This document shows, in pieces, positions 36,148 through 45,699 of a stretch of DNA of 64,000 nt; within the stretch, counting starts at the first letter, position 1; every line of letters starts with the position of its first letter. Position numbers and translations under genes: made by a program. The notes below the pieces were generated by a model. It searched no databases, was not told the DNA's origin, and saw only the letters and a program-made list of their open reading frames with translations. The DNA comes from CBDBBY01 sp965203215. GTDB lineage: Bacteria; Pseudomonadota; Alphaproteobacteria; Rhodobacterales; Rhodobacteraceae. The stretch spans positions 2,976,001 to 3,040,000 of the forward strand of contig CBDBBY010000001.1 of the NCBI GenBank assembly GCA_965203215.1. Reading direction: 5' to 3'.

Positions 36148-37049
36148 GCCTGCAGGCCCTTCCGGCCGTTTCCGTTCGCTGTCAATTCCTGCCTCGCTGT
36201 TTCTCTGTACGCGGTCGGCGTGGTCCCTTTCATCCTCAGGAACTGCCTGTTGAAGTTCGAGAGATTCTGGAATCCGACCTCGAAGCAGATCCTCGCGACC
36301 TGCTCGTCCGTCGAGTAAAGCATGTTGCAAGCTTGGCCGATCCGGACTCGATTGACGAATTCGACGAAGTTGTTCCCCGTTTTCTTTCGAAAAACGCGCG
36401 AGAACGAGGACGGACTCATTCCTGCCTTGCTGGCTGCGCCCTCCAAGCTGAGACGCTCCGAATAATGGTCCACGACGTAATCCACCACGGTGCCGATCCC
36501 CGCGTGCTTGTCGTTCTTGCTGTTGTTCACGATGGTGACGACGGACAGCAGTTTCCTCTTCTTGTGAGCGTTCAACTCCAGCAGGAACCGCAACAGGGTC
36601 AGCATCCGCTCCGGACCCGACGAGTCGCGCATGCTTTCCAGCCGGGCCTCCGCGACGGTCGGATCGAATTCGGTGAATTCGATTCCCGACTTCGCTTCCC
36701 CCAGAAGCTGGCCGAGCTCCGCGAACTCGGAGAAGGCGCGGACGAGCGACCGCAGGTTTTCGTCGTTGAATTGGACAAGCTTGTCGCGGACGGGGATCCG
36801 AGGGGCGCTGAAATCCTGCGTGACCCAATTGTGCGGAAGATTGGGTCCCGTGAGATACAGCGTTCCGGGCTCGAATTCGCCGATGTAGTCTCCGACGAAC
36901 GCCTTGCCGCGGGTCGCGACGATCAGGTGGAGTTCGTATTCCTCGTGGGCGTGCCAGCGGCACAATTCCGTCGGCCATCCATGCTCGAGATAGCGTATGC
37001 TTTCGGTCGCGCGATCGACGTATTCGATTTCCGGCTCGATCAAGGACAT
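36144..37049 (-). CDS. AraC-family regulator with cupin sensor
   Basis: 301 residues. The N-terminal cupin (CRWHAHEEYELHLIVATRGK, FEPGTLYLTGPNLPHNW) should bind the polyol; the C-terminal pair of HTH motifs (LSLEGAASKAGMSPSSFSR, ARICFEVGFQNLSNFNRQFL, GTTPTAYR) binds DNA. Its placement inside the catabolic operon, four bases after the SDR stop, suggests autoregulation. Confidence 0.85.
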   Translation of the reverse strand: MSLIEPEIEYVDRATESIRYLEHGWPTELCRWHAHEEYELHLIVATRGKAFVGDYIGEFEPGTLYLTGPNLPHNWVTQDFSAPRIPVRDKLVQFNDENLRSLVRAFSEFAELGQLLGEAKSGIEFTEFDPTVAEARLESMRDSSGPERMLTLLRFLLELNAHKKRKLLSVVTIVNNSKNDKHAGIGTVVDYVVDHYSERLSLEGAASKAGMSPSSFSRVFRKKTGNNFVEFVNRVRIGQACNMLYSTDEQVARICFEVGFQNLSNFNRQFLRMKGTTPTAYRETARQELTANGNGRKGLQA

Positions 37050-37053
37050 TCGG

Positions 37054-37821
37054 TCACCTCAGCACGCTGCCGCCGTCGACGCCGATCGTCTGCGCCGTCA
37101 TGTATGCCGACTGGTCGCAGGCCAGAAACACGGCGACCTTCGCGACATCCGCCGGAACGCCCATCCGGCCCAGCGGCACCGCCTCGCCGACTTCGCGCTT
37201 TTTCTGCCCGACGGCCTTGCCTTCGAATTCGGCGAACAGCTTGTCGACGGTTTCCCACATCGGCGTATCGACGACTCCCGGGGAGATCGCGTTGACCCGG
37301 ATGTTCATCGGCGCGAGCGCGAGCGCCGCCGACTGCGTATAGCTGATGACGGCGGCTTTGGTCGCGCAGTAGTGCGCGACCAAAGCCTCGCCCCTGTGGC
37401 CTGCCTGGCTCGAAAGATTGATGATCGACCCGCCCTTGCCCGCGGCGGCCATCGACCGGGCGGCCGCCTGCATTATGGCGTAAAAGGCTCTGACATTGAT
37501 GCCGAACAGCTTGTCGAACTGCGCAAGGTCGGCGTCGAGCACCGATCCCATGTCGAATTGCGCCGCATTGTTGAACAGCACGTCCGGCTTGATCCCGGCG
37601 ACCCATCCCAAGCATTCGGAGAGGCCGAGCGGGTCCAGAAGATCGAACCCGCGATAGCTTGCTTCGCCTCCGCCTGCGTATTCGTCCTGAATGTCGGTCG
37701 CGAAGACTTTCGCGCCAAGCGCGGAGAAGTGCTCCGCCGTCGCCAAGCCGATGCCGCCGTTCGCGCCGGTGACGATGCATGTCCTTCCGGAAAGGTCGGT
37801 CGGGGCGGCTTCGGCGATCAT
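37054..37821 (-). CDS. SDR-family polyol dehydrogenase (SmoS-like)
   Basis: 255 residues from ATG 37821, overlapping the permease stop as ATGA. Short-chain dehydrogenase signs: TGANGGIG cofactor loop, NNAAQF, catalytic serine in INLSSQAG, YCATK (Y-x-x-x-K), and SPGVVDTPMW. In related operons this gene encodes sorbitol (L-iditol) or mannitol dehydrogenase making fructose. Confidence 0.85.
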   Translation of the reverse strand: MIAEAAPTDLSGRTCIVTGANGGIGLATAEHFSALGAKVFATDIQDEYAGGGEASYRGFDLLDPLGLSECLGWVAGIKPDVLFNNAAQFDMGSVLDADLAQFDKLFGINVRAFYAIMQAAARSMAAAGKGGSIINLSSQAGHRGEALVAHYCATKAAVISYTQSAALALAPMNIRVNAISPGVVDTPMWETVDKLFAEFEGKAVGQKKREVGEAVPLGRMGVPADVAKVAVFLACDQSAYMTAQTIGVDGGSVLR

Positions 37822-38648
37822 TTCACCGCACCGAAGGTGAGACCTTGGACCAGCTGCTTCTGGCAGAGCCAGCCGAACACGATGATCGGCGCGCAAGCGA
37901 GGGTGGATACGGCGGACAGCTTCGCCCAGAACAGGCCTTCAGGGCTTGAGAACGAAGCCACGAGGGCCGTGAGCGTTCCGGCGTCGGACGCGGTCAGGTT
38001 CAACGACCAGAACGCCTCGTTCCAGCAGAGCACGATGCTCAACAGCGCCGTGGAAGCGATGCCGCCCCATGCCAGAGGGATGACGATCTGCGTGATTTCG
38101 TTGAACGTCGAAGTGCCGTCCATTCGACTCGCCTCCAGTATCTCTTTCGGGATTTCACGGAAGTAGTTGAACAGAATCATCATGATGATGGGGAGATTGA
38201 TAAGGGCGAAGATCACCGTCAGGGCCGTGCGGGTGTCCAGCAGCCCGAGCCGCTGGCAAATCAGGTAGATGGGCATAAGGACGCCGACGGCGGGAAGCAT
38301 TTTGGTGGACAGCATCCAAAGGAGAATATCCTTCGTCCAGCGGCCGGGGTTGAACGCCATTGCATAGGCCGAGGGAATGGCGATCAGCATGGCGAGGGCG
38401 GTTCCTCCGAAACTCGTGAGGATCGAGTTGAGCGCGTAGCTCGTGTAGTCCGTGCGCTCTTGAATCAATGTGAAGTTATCGAGCGTGGGCTCGAAGAACA
38501 GCAGCGGCGGGATCGCTATCGCTTGAAGCTCCGTCTTGAAGCTTGTCAGGAACAGCCAGAAGATCGGAAAAAAGAACAGGCACGCCACGATCCAGGCTCC
38601 CGCCACGGCAACTCGATGCATCCGGATTTGCTTTTGCTTGTCGGTCAT
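37818..38648 (-). CDS. smoG: ABC transporter permease, MalG/SmoG type
   Basis: 276 residues with six hydrophobic segments, the first at 12-32 (VAGAWIVACLFFFPIFWLFL). The cytoplasmic EAA loop is EILEASRMDGTSTFNEITQIV near residue 165-185. The C-terminus KQLVQGLTFGAVK is typical of the family. It needs a MalF-type partner, whose gene just upstream is reduced to its last codons. Confidence 0.85.
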   Translation of the reverse strand: MTDKQKQIRMHRVAVAGAWIVACLFFFPIFWLFLTSFKTELQAIAIPPLLFFEPTLDNFTLIQERTDYTSYALNSILTSFGGTALAMLIAIPSAYAMAFNPGRWTKDILLWMLSTKMLPAVGVLMPIYLICQRLGLLDTRTALTVIFALINLPIIMMILFNYFREIPKEILEASRMDGTSTFNEITQIVIPLAWGGIASTALLSIVLCWNEAFWSLNLTASDAGTLTALVASFSSPEGLFWAKLSAVSTLACAPIIVFGWLCQKQLVQGLTFGAVK

Positions 38649-38652
38649 CGGA

Positions 38653-38787
38653 TCACACCGTCAAATTCTTGCCGACGATCCGCACAAGGAAGATCGCGAC
38701 GATGTTGGCCAGAATGATTGCGAAGACCCCGCCCGCGGACGCGACGCCGACGTCGAATCCCTGCAGCCAAGCATCGGCGAACCGGAA
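38653..38787 (-). pseudogene. smoF: MalF/SmoF-type permease, last 44 codons only
   Basis: The minus strand reads FRFADAWLQGFDVGVASAGG, then a membrane helix, then FLVRIVGKNLTV and a stop, the standard end of a SmoF/MtlF permease. A stop codon lies directly before this stretch and the xylulokinase stop follows 18 bases further on. The rest of the permease and the binding protein that normally precedes it are absent, so a deletion or rearrangement joined xylB to this end. Confidence 0.75.
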
Positions 38788-38804
38788 TCAACGACCGGAG
38801 CACG

Positions 38805-40247
38805 TCAAGCGATGGGCTTCAACGCCTTGTAAAGCTCGCGATACCGATTCAGCCGGTCCTGCAGATGATCGTCCCGGAGCGGCTCGAACCATTCTTCAAC
38901 AGGCGGCTTGCGCTCCAAATCGCTGAGATCCAGACGCCCGGAACCGACTCCCGCCAGCAACGCCGCGCCGGCGGCGGCACCTGCATCGCCCTCGGGCGCA
39001 CGTCCCAAAACCACTCCTGTCGCATTGGCTACGGTTTGCAAGACGGTCGCGCTTCTGGACCCGCCGCCGATCACCAGAAGCTCCGACAAGCCGCTCAATG
39101 TTTCACCGAAACTGGCGCAGGCGTCGGCCATCGAGAAGCCGACCGACTCGAGGACGGCCTTGCACATGGCTTCTCGCCCCGTCCGGTCTTCCAGCCCATA
39201 GAACGCGCCGCGGATGCGCGGGTCGCCATGAGGACTTCGCTCGCCGGTCAGGTACGGGAGAAACAACGGAACGCGCTCGGGGTCGGCTTGTTCCGCAAGC
39301 GTCGGCACCTCGTCGACTCCGATCCCCAGAATTCCGGCAATCCAAGCAAGAGGCCGCGCGCCGTTGAGCATCGCCGCCATTTGATACCAACGATGCGGAA
39401 TCGTATGAGCGAAGGCATGGACGAACTGTTCGGGATTCGGGCGGTATCCGGAAGTGCAAACAAACAATTGCCCGGACGTGCCGAGCGAAATGAACCCGCG
39501 GCCCGGAACGGTCGCCCTGACGGACACCGCGCCTGCGGCCGCGTCTCCGCCGCCCGCGAACACGGGAGTTCCCGCCGAAAGACCGGTGCGACCCGCAGCC
39601 GACTTGGAAACTTCGCCGCAATTCGCGTGGCCGTCTAACAGCTCGGGAAGCCAGTCAGGGTCGGTGTCGCTTGCCTCGCAAAGCCGCCGGGACCAGGCGC
39701 GTTTCGCCTGGTCCAGCCAAAGCGTTCCGGCGGCGTCGGAATAGTCCGTGGCTTGAGCGCCGTGAAGTTTCAGCCCGACGTAGTCCTTGGGAAGCAATAT
39801 GCTTTGAATTTCGCGGTACGCTTCCGGTTCGTGCTTCTTCACCCACATTACTTTCGGTGCCGTGAATCCGGGGAGCGGCGGAACGCCTGCCACAAATCCG
39901 ATGTCGGTCGCGCGTGCCGAAAGCAATTCGCATTCTTCGACCGACCTGCTGTCGTTCCACAGGATGCAGGGACGGAGCGGCTTGTTCGCCTTTCCAAGAA
40001 TAACGGCGCCGTGCATTTGGCCCGAGAGGCCGACCGCCGAGACGTCCGAGAGCTCGACCCCGGCTTGCTTCGCCGCGTGGCGGATGGCGCGACAGCTGGC
40101 CTGCCACCAATGTTCCGGGTTTTGCTCCGACCAGCCGCTGCGAGGCGATTCCGCAACGAGGGCGGCGGATTCCGATGCGATCAATTTCAGTCCATCGAGA
40201 AGAACCGCCTTTACGGCAGATGTTCCGACATCGATTCCCAACAACAT
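38805..40247 (-). CDS. xylB: Xylulokinase (FGGY family)
   Basis: 480 residues from ATG 40247, with GGAG eight bases upstream. FGGY landmarks: GIDVGTSAVKAVL at the start, SGQMHGAV, ILWNDSRS, KDYVGLKLHG, SDAAGTLWLD, GGGDAAAGAVS, SLGTSGQLFV, YLTGERSPHGDP, and VIGGGSRSATVLQ. It phosphorylates D-xylulose to enter the pentose phosphate route. It heads the polyol operon as preserved here. Confidence 0.9.
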   Translation of the reverse strand: MLLGIDVGTSAVKAVLLDGLKLIASESAALVAESPRSGWSEQNPEHWWQASCRAIRHAAKQAGVELSDVSAVGLSGQMHGAVILGKANKPLRPCILWNDSRSVEECELLSARATDIGFVAGVPPLPGFTAPKVMWVKKHEPEAYREIQSILLPKDYVGLKLHGAQATDYSDAAGTLWLDQAKRAWSRRLCEASDTDPDWLPELLDGHANCGEVSKSAAGRTGLSAGTPVFAGGGDAAAGAVSVRATVPGRGFISLGTSGQLFVCTSGYRPNPEQFVHAFAHTIPHRWYQMAAMLNGARPLAWIAGILGIGVDEVPTLAEQADPERVPLFLPYLTGERSPHGDPRIRGAFYGLEDRTGREAMCKAVLESVGFSMADACASFGETLSGLSELLVIGGGSRSATVLQTVANATGVVLGRAPEGDAGAAAGAALLAGVGSGRLDLSDLERKPPVEEWFEPLRDDHLQDRLNRYRELYKALKPIA

Positions 40248-40426
40248 GAGCAAGACTCCAATCGAAAATGGCTTTCCGAACAAAGCAAACAGTACGCTGG
40301 CAGACCGTTTTGCCTTGCCGCAAAATTCAGTTTGCTGGGAGGATGTGCCATAAATGCTTGCAGATGAATGCGGCGACGAGTCGCAACACAATATCTAAAA
40401 ACTGAGTTCAGATAAAATTGCGTCTC

Positions 40427-40916
40427 TCAACTAAGTTCTTCGGCCAAGTCTTGGATTATCCTGAGAGTCTTGGAATCGACTCGAAATTGCAGTTCCTGAA
40501 GATGACGCAGAATCTGGCGGACGTCATCAATCAAGCCCTGCGCCTTCGCAAGAACCAAGACGCCGAGCGTGCCGGTGAAATTAAGGTTGGCGGCGTCCGC
40601 ATGCCGCCGCGCGACAAGATCATCAAGCACAAGCAGATGGTTCGGCGATTCCAGACCGAGAGCCAATGCCTCCTTTTCTCCCTTGCCCAACCTCGTAACA
40701 AGAGGCAACAACGTGCGGTCCTGTACTGGCCGCACTGAAATCCACCTAAGTTCCGACAAATTTGGCAGATCGATTCCACGCCTCCTGCCTTCAGCCAATT
40801 CCGCGACTACGGCAGGGGGGCGTCTGCACCGATCCGAAAAGCTTCGGCAGCAGATGAATCAAGCCTAACTGGTGCAGATACTGCAGAGGCGACGTGTTAC
40901 AGATGACGTTGCGCAC
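40427..40916 (-). pseudogene. PIN-domain (DUF3368-type) toxin with a frameshift in a G6/C6 run
   Basis: From GTG 40916 the minus strand reads VICNTSPLQYLHQLGLIHLL then PKLFGSVQTPP, with the first PIN aspartate position occupied by N as written. The continuation AVVAELAEGRRRGIDLPN and GKGEKEALALGLE, VLDDLVARRHAD, GLIDDV lies in another frame. Removing one base of the six-base run at 40815-40820 restores a protein of about 160 residues. The antitoxin gene overlaps its start. The shift may be a real inactivation, a phase-variable tract or a sequencing error. Confidence 0.7.
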
Positions 40917-41163
40917 TTTCTACATCTTTACGGAGCTCATCTTCCGACATTTCAAACGTATTCACGCCGTAGTCCGCCAATTTGACAAGAAACAAGGGCT
41001 TGGGAAGATTCGCCAGCTCGGCCGCTGCCCCCGTCGACAATCGCCCCATCTCCAATAGCTTGACCGCGATCAGCGTCTTGGCTTCCTTGCTGAATTCATC
41101 ATGGGTCATGCCCAATGCCGACAGTATATTTTCGCCGTAGTCGATGGTCAGGGATTTGGTCAT
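40897..41163 (-). CDS. UPF0175-family antitoxin
   Basis: 88 residues: TIDYGENILSALGMTHDEFS, AVKLLEMGRLSTGAAAELA and FLVKLADYGVNTFEM are typical of UPF0175 proteins, which pair with DUF3368 PIN toxins. It overlaps the start of the PIN gene, so the order is antitoxin first. Confidence 0.8.
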   Translation of the reverse strand: MTKSLTIDYGENILSALGMTHDEFSKEAKTLIAVKLLEMGRLSTGAAAELANLPKPLFLVKLADYGVNTFEMSEDELRKDVESAQRHL

Positions 41164-41377
41164 TCATCCGCTCTCTATCCGCGGCGCGCTTGGTCGCGAG
41201 CAGCCGGGCCGAACGAGCCGCATGTGCAGACCGATTCCGCCCCTCCGCAAAGCCAGGCGTGCTAAACCATTCAGTTTGCTTGACCCAATAGATCAGAGTT
41301 CGCTCTAGTTTTGAGTTTGGGACACGCCACACCAGACACTTCGCATCCATGTCTGTCAAGCGGATGAACGGGTGCAA

Positions 41378-41548
41378 TGTACGCGTTCAGCATTTATGCG
41401 ACGTTTCGGGGTCCGATTCGCTGCGTCCCGGGACGGTTCATAGGATTTGGCCAAGTTGCTTTCCAGCGTTCCGGTTTCGGTCCCTTGGTGCATTCGGTCG
41501 GGCGGCGTGCTTTGTTGCGCGGACAGCGTGGAAAGCCCGCGGACAATT
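41378..41548 (-). repeat. Dispersed repeat R2, copy 1 (minus orientation)
   Basis: Diverged inverted copy of 47838-48000; both contain LS-GFP-CPR and, at the other end, AxMLNA in one frame, the latter reminiscent of serine-recombinase helices. The remainder of 41164-41683 holds no supported gene; bases 41622-41642 recur at 59343-59363. Confidence 0.5.
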
Positions 41549-41683
41549 CCTGTCGGTGCTGTTTTCGGATGTCCGGCTCGGAATCAAGATTGCTCACAAA
41601 TTTCTCATACCCGTGGTGGGCGCGTTTCATGATTCTTGGTCAGACAAAACGTGTTTCTTGCCAATGGAGTCGTTGCATGTTCT

Positions 41684-42412
41684 TCATTGGCACCTGCTCT
41701 CGTGCAGTTCCCGTGCCAAGTTCTGCGCGCGGTCGAGTTCATCACGAGCGAGGCGACTCGCAACTTCCTCCCGAAACCGTTCCGCCTCCTTTCGCACAGG
41801 GTGGTCTTCTGCAGTAGATGGCGACGCGGCCAGGTTGAACCACATGTGGGCTTGAACCAAATCTTTGTCCACGCCCTTTCCATTATTGTAGTGGTGTCCG
41901 AGATTAAGCTGGCCATAAGGGTTGCATTGCTCGGCGGAAAGCTGAAACCATCTCGCTGCCTCCGCATAGTCTCGCGGAACGTCCAGGCCTCGTGAATACA
42001 AGAATCCGAGATGGAACTGGGCGCCTGAATCACCTTGATCGGCGGAAAGCCGAAACCATCTTCCAGCCTCGAGGTAGTCCTGCGGAACGTCCAGACCATC
42101 ATGATACATTAATCCAAGATTGTACTGCGCAGCAGAATTGCCTTGCTCGGCGGAAAGCCGAAACCATCTCGCTGCTTCAGCGTAGTCTTGCGGAATGCCT
42201 TCGCCCATCAAGTGCATTTTTCCGAGAAAGAACTGGGCATCCGGGTCACCTTGATCGGCGAATTTCTTGAACCCTTCGAGAGCTGCCGGGTAGTCGCCTG
42301 CATTATGCCACTCCATTGCGTCATCCCACGACTGCGCCATAGCAGGGTGCACGCCAAAGGCTGCAAGCAATATCAACAATGCCTTCATGCAGAAGCTTCG
42401 AGCATTGGTCAT
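41684..42412 (-). CDS. Secreted Sel1-repeat protein, copy 1
   Basis: 242 residues from ATG 42412 (a longer frame starts at 42463). A signal peptide (CMKALLILLAAFGVHPAMA) precedes SWDDAMEWHNAGDYPAALEG and four Sel1 repeats of about 36 residues (AQYNLGLMYHDGLDVPQDY pattern). Sel1 proteins are periplasmic or surface scaffolds for protein contacts. It lies 90 bases after a close paralogue in the same orientation, a tandem duplication. Confidence 0.8.
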   Translation of the reverse strand: MTNARSFCMKALLILLAAFGVHPAMAQSWDDAMEWHNAGDYPAALEGFKKFADQGDPDAQFFLGKMHLMGEGIPQDYAEAARWFRLSAEQGNSAAQYNLGLMYHDGLDVPQDYLEAGRWFRLSADQGDSGAQFHLGFLYSRGLDVPRDYAEAARWFQLSAEQCNPYGQLNLGHHYNNGKGVDKDLVQAHMWFNLAASPSTAEDHPVRKEAERFREEVASRLARDELDRAQNLARELHESRCQ

Positions 42413-42555
42413 CCGTGTTTCTTTCGTGTCCACAACGACCCGGAGGATGCCCGTAGGCTTCATATACCGCGGCGCGTTAAATTTTGAATTTTTTGCCCTT
42501 TGGCAATTATGAAAAAGCCAGCGCGCTTATTGCCGTTGGAAACGTTTCATGCGCC

Positions 42556-43284
42556 CTATTGGCAACTGCTCTCGTGCCACTCCCTTGCCGCGTTTTGCGC
42601 GCGCCTGCGGTCAGCGCTGCTGAGGCTTTTCGCGACTTCCGCCCGGAACCGCTCCGCGTCTTTTCGCACAGGGTGGTCTTCCGAAATGGATAGCGACGCG
42701 GCCAGATTGAACAGCACGTGAGCTTGCACCAGATCTTTGAACACGCCCTCTCCATCCTTGTAGGCGAGTCCGAGATTGAGCTGGCCATAAGGGTTGCATT
42801 GCTCGGCGGAAAGCCGAAACCATCTCGTCGCCTCGACGGAATTCCTCGGAACGCCGCGCCCCTGCGAATACATGACCCCGAGATTGTATTGGGCGCCTGA
42901 ATTGCCTTGATCGGCGGAAAGCCGATACCACTTGGCTGACTCGACGTGGTCTTGCGGAACGCCTTGGCCCTCGTGATACATGTATCCGAGATTGTACTGG
43001 GCAGTCGGATGGCCTTGATCGGCGGAAAGCCTATACAGTCTCGCCGCCTCGGGATAATCCTGCGGAACGCCTTGGCCCGCATAATACATGAATCCGAGAT
43101 TGTTCTGAGCCGCCGGGTCGCCGTCATCGGCAAGTTCCGTCAACCCTTCGAGAGCTGCCGGATAGTCTCCTGCATCATACCACTCCACGATCTCATCCCA
43201 CGACTGCGCTGCAGCAGGGTAACCGGCAAAGGCCGCAAGCGATATCAGCAAAGTCTTCATGCAAAAGTTTCGAGCGCTGATCAT
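42556..43284 (-). CDS. Secreted Sel1-repeat protein, copy 2
   Basis: 242 residues from ATG 43284. Signal peptide CMKTLLISLAAFAGYPAAA, then four Sel1 repeats (AQNNLGFMYYAGQGVPQDY, AQYNLGYMYHEGQGVPQDH) and the same tail as copy 1 (EDHPVRKDAERFR, ending HESSCQ). The pair diverged mainly within repeats. Confidence 0.8.
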   Translation of the reverse strand: MISARNFCMKTLLISLAAFAGYPAAAQSWDEIVEWYDAGDYPAALEGLTELADDGDPAAQNNLGFMYYAGQGVPQDYPEAARLYRLSADQGHPTAQYNLGYMYHEGQGVPQDHVESAKWYRLSADQGNSGAQYNLGVMYSQGRGVPRNSVEATRWFRLSAEQCNPYGQLNLGLAYKDGEGVFKDLVQAHVLFNLAASLSISEDHPVRKDAERFRAEVAKSLSSADRRRAQNAAREWHESSCQ

Positions 43285-43634
43285 CCGTATTTCCTTCGTG
43301 TCCACTGCAATAGTCGATCCGGCAACATTGTCTTGGATCGGATCGTATGCGGCTGCCCGCAAAGACAAGCGCAAATCCATTTGATCTGAGTCAGCAACAA
43401 AATAGCTCGTTTTAGCATCGCCGCAATACCAATCGAATAGTGCAGATCAGTTCCAATCGAAAGGCAAATTGAAGTCATCGGCACATTCTGCATGAAACGT
43501 TCAGAAACGCTAGCACTTTCTGTGCCTCAGCATGATCGCCTCCCGTCGGCGAAACTGCCGCTGTTTATCGCCAGCGGCGCCCTCGCGACTGCCTTGTCAA
43601 GAACCTAATTGTGAATCGGCATGAAAAAGTGACC
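43285..43634. other. Gene-free stretch
   Basis: No supported gene. Bases 43608-43635 (AATCGGCATGAAAAA in the middle) recur near 58690-58718 and look like an insertion-sequence end. Confidence 0.4.
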
Positions 43635-44065
43635 TCTTCTCGGAGCTGTGGTCGGCCCGAACGGAATGGGCAAGACGACGCCATTCAAGATGATCGTCGG
43701 ACAGCGGCGCGATTGCGCTCGGGTAGACCGCGAAGCTTTAGTACTTCGACCAGTACCGGGACTTCCTTGTATTGAACAAGACCGTCCGGGAAGAAATTTT
43801 CAGCGGCCGCGACGCGTTTCAACTTGGTAACGCCGAAGCGAGCCTGAGAGGCTGCCGCACCGCATTCACTTTCGGGGGCGACGACCAGCAGATGCGGATA
43901 GGCATGCTTTCGGCTGGCTATGCGATCATCATCTCGCACAACCGCTTCCTTCCTGACCGCCGCCGCACCCGCATCCTCGCGCTTGATGCCGCCGCGTAGG
44001 TCGAACGGTTCAAATGCAATTTCGACGACTCCCGAAAGGGCAGGATCAAGCGGCTTGCACGATAA
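43635..44065 (+). pseudogene. ettA: ettA (ABC-F translation factor) remnant
   Basis: In pieces and shifted frames it reads VVGPNGMGKTTPFKMIVGQ (second Walker A), LNKTVREEIFSGRD, FQLGN, DDQQ, then IIISHNRFLPDR and RILALDAAA, which is the order of the second ATPase half of EttA. Large parts including the signature and Walker B are missing and several stops interrupt it. Confidence 0.75.
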
Positions 44066-44266
44066 ACTCAAAATTCCAAGCCCAGCATTAAACGCCGCTG
44101 AGCCATTCCGCGTTTCTAGTTAGTGTCCGCAAGAAAACCTATCAATTCTTTGAATCAATTGACTGAATCTCCGGATTTCGCTTGCAAGGAGTCTCCGGAT
44201 TTTGTATGATTCGCGATGATTTCCGCCCCATGGGCGGGTTTCGGGCGAATCTTCGGAGGATTTTGC

Positions 44267-45699
44267 ATGCGGACGGTCATCGAATTGCGTCGCCCGCCGG
44301 GGTCGATCCCCATCGAGGACATCAAGCCGGACGCGAAGTCGCGGGACGACACCCCGGCGCTTCCGGTCGGCATTCAGGCGGTCTACAGGGACGAGGCGCT
44401 GCGGAACGAGCTGTTCGCGCTTCTGGAAAAGCACATTCTTCCGGACCGCCGCCGCGACACCGGCCGGCCGGGGATGGATCTCCGGGCGGTCCTGGCGGTG
44501 GGCGTCCTGAAGCAGGGCCTTCGCTGCGACTGCGACCGGCTCCAGGATCAGGCGGACGGGCATGTCAAGATCCGGCAGATGCTCGGCCACGGGCCCGCTG
44601 GACGAGAGCGAGTACGAGATTCAGAACATCCGCGACGACGTGGAGCTGATGACGCCGGAGCTTCTGCGGGAGGCGGGCCGATTGATCGCCCGGGCGGACG
44701 CGAAGCTTTCAAAAAAAGCCTGGCGCGGCGTTGGTCGGGCGCTGCGGCTCGTTCGTGGCGGAGACGGACGTCCGCCATCCGACCGACTTCAACCTGCTGC
44801 GGGACTCGGTCCGCTGCCTGCTTCGGGAGACGGCGCGGGCCTGCGGCGGCGCCGGCGTGCCCGGATGGCGGCAGTGGAAGCACTGCCGGCGCACTGTCGA
44901 AGCGCTGCAACGCCGGGCGGACAAATCGCAGAAGTGGCGGGCCCGGCCGGACGACGTCCGGGCCTATCTGTCCGCCTCGCGCAGGATCGCGGACAGGGCG
45001 CAGGCTTCGCTCGCGACGCTGCGGGCCGGCGGGATCTGCCCCGGCTCGGCTCTGGACGAGATCGACCGCCTTCCTGGCCACGCAAGGCGGTTCGCCGACC
45101 GGACCGACCGCCGCGTGCTGCAAGGGGAGAAGATTCCGCACGGCGAGAAGGTGTTCTCGATCTTCGAGGAGCACACCCGGTGGATCGCCAAGGGCAAGGC
45201 CGGCAGGAAGGCCGAGCTCGGCGTTCCGGTCTGCGTCGTCGAGGACGGGAACGGGTTCGTGCTCGACCACGAGATCATGTGGACAGGCGGCGACACCGAC
45301 GTCGCGGCGCCGCTGATCCGGCGCTGCCTGAAGGCGGTTCCCGAACTGCGGGGATGCAGCTTCGACCGGGGCTTCCACAGCCCGTCGAACCGGAAGGCGC
45401 TGGACGGTCTGCTGGAATTGAATGCTTTGCCGAAGAAAGGCGGGAAATCGGCGGCCGAGCGGGAGCGCGAGGCGGAACCGGCCTTCGCGGCGGCGCGCAG
45501 GAAGCATTCCGGAGTGGAGTCGAAGATCAACAATCTGGAGCATCGCGGGCTGGACAAGGTCCGGCTGCGCGGCGCGGACGGGTTCGAATTGGCGGTCGGC
45601 CTCTCGGTCGTCGCCCCCGACATCCATCGGCTCGGGCTGAACCTGCGCGAGGCGGCGCGCAAGCGGATGCGGCGACGACGACGAAAATGCGCCGCCTGA
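44267..45699 (+). pseudogene. ISNCY-type transposase, two frameshifts
   Basis: ATG 44267 has GGAGG seven bases upstream. The protein reads through three frames: to GHVKIRQMLGH near 44590, then PLDESEYEIQNIRDD to ADAKLSK near 44712, then SFVAETDVRHPTDFNLL to the end, including CSFDRGFHSPSNRKAL. Removing one C near 44600 and one A of the A7 run at 44711-44717 would restore one frame of about 475 residues. The GC content is clearly higher than in the surroundings, so the element came from a GC-rich donor. Direct repeats of TCTCCGGATTT lie just upstream (44168 and 44192). The IS borders were not fixed. Confidence 0.75.

Noticed and set aside
41099..41377. 92-codon minus-strand ORF next to the antitoxin gene
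   Set aside because: It overlaps the antitoxin start in another frame, with no family or ribosome binding site.
44548..45627. 359-codon minus-strand ORF across the ISNCY element
   Set aside because: Antisense to the transposase; composition reflects high GC.
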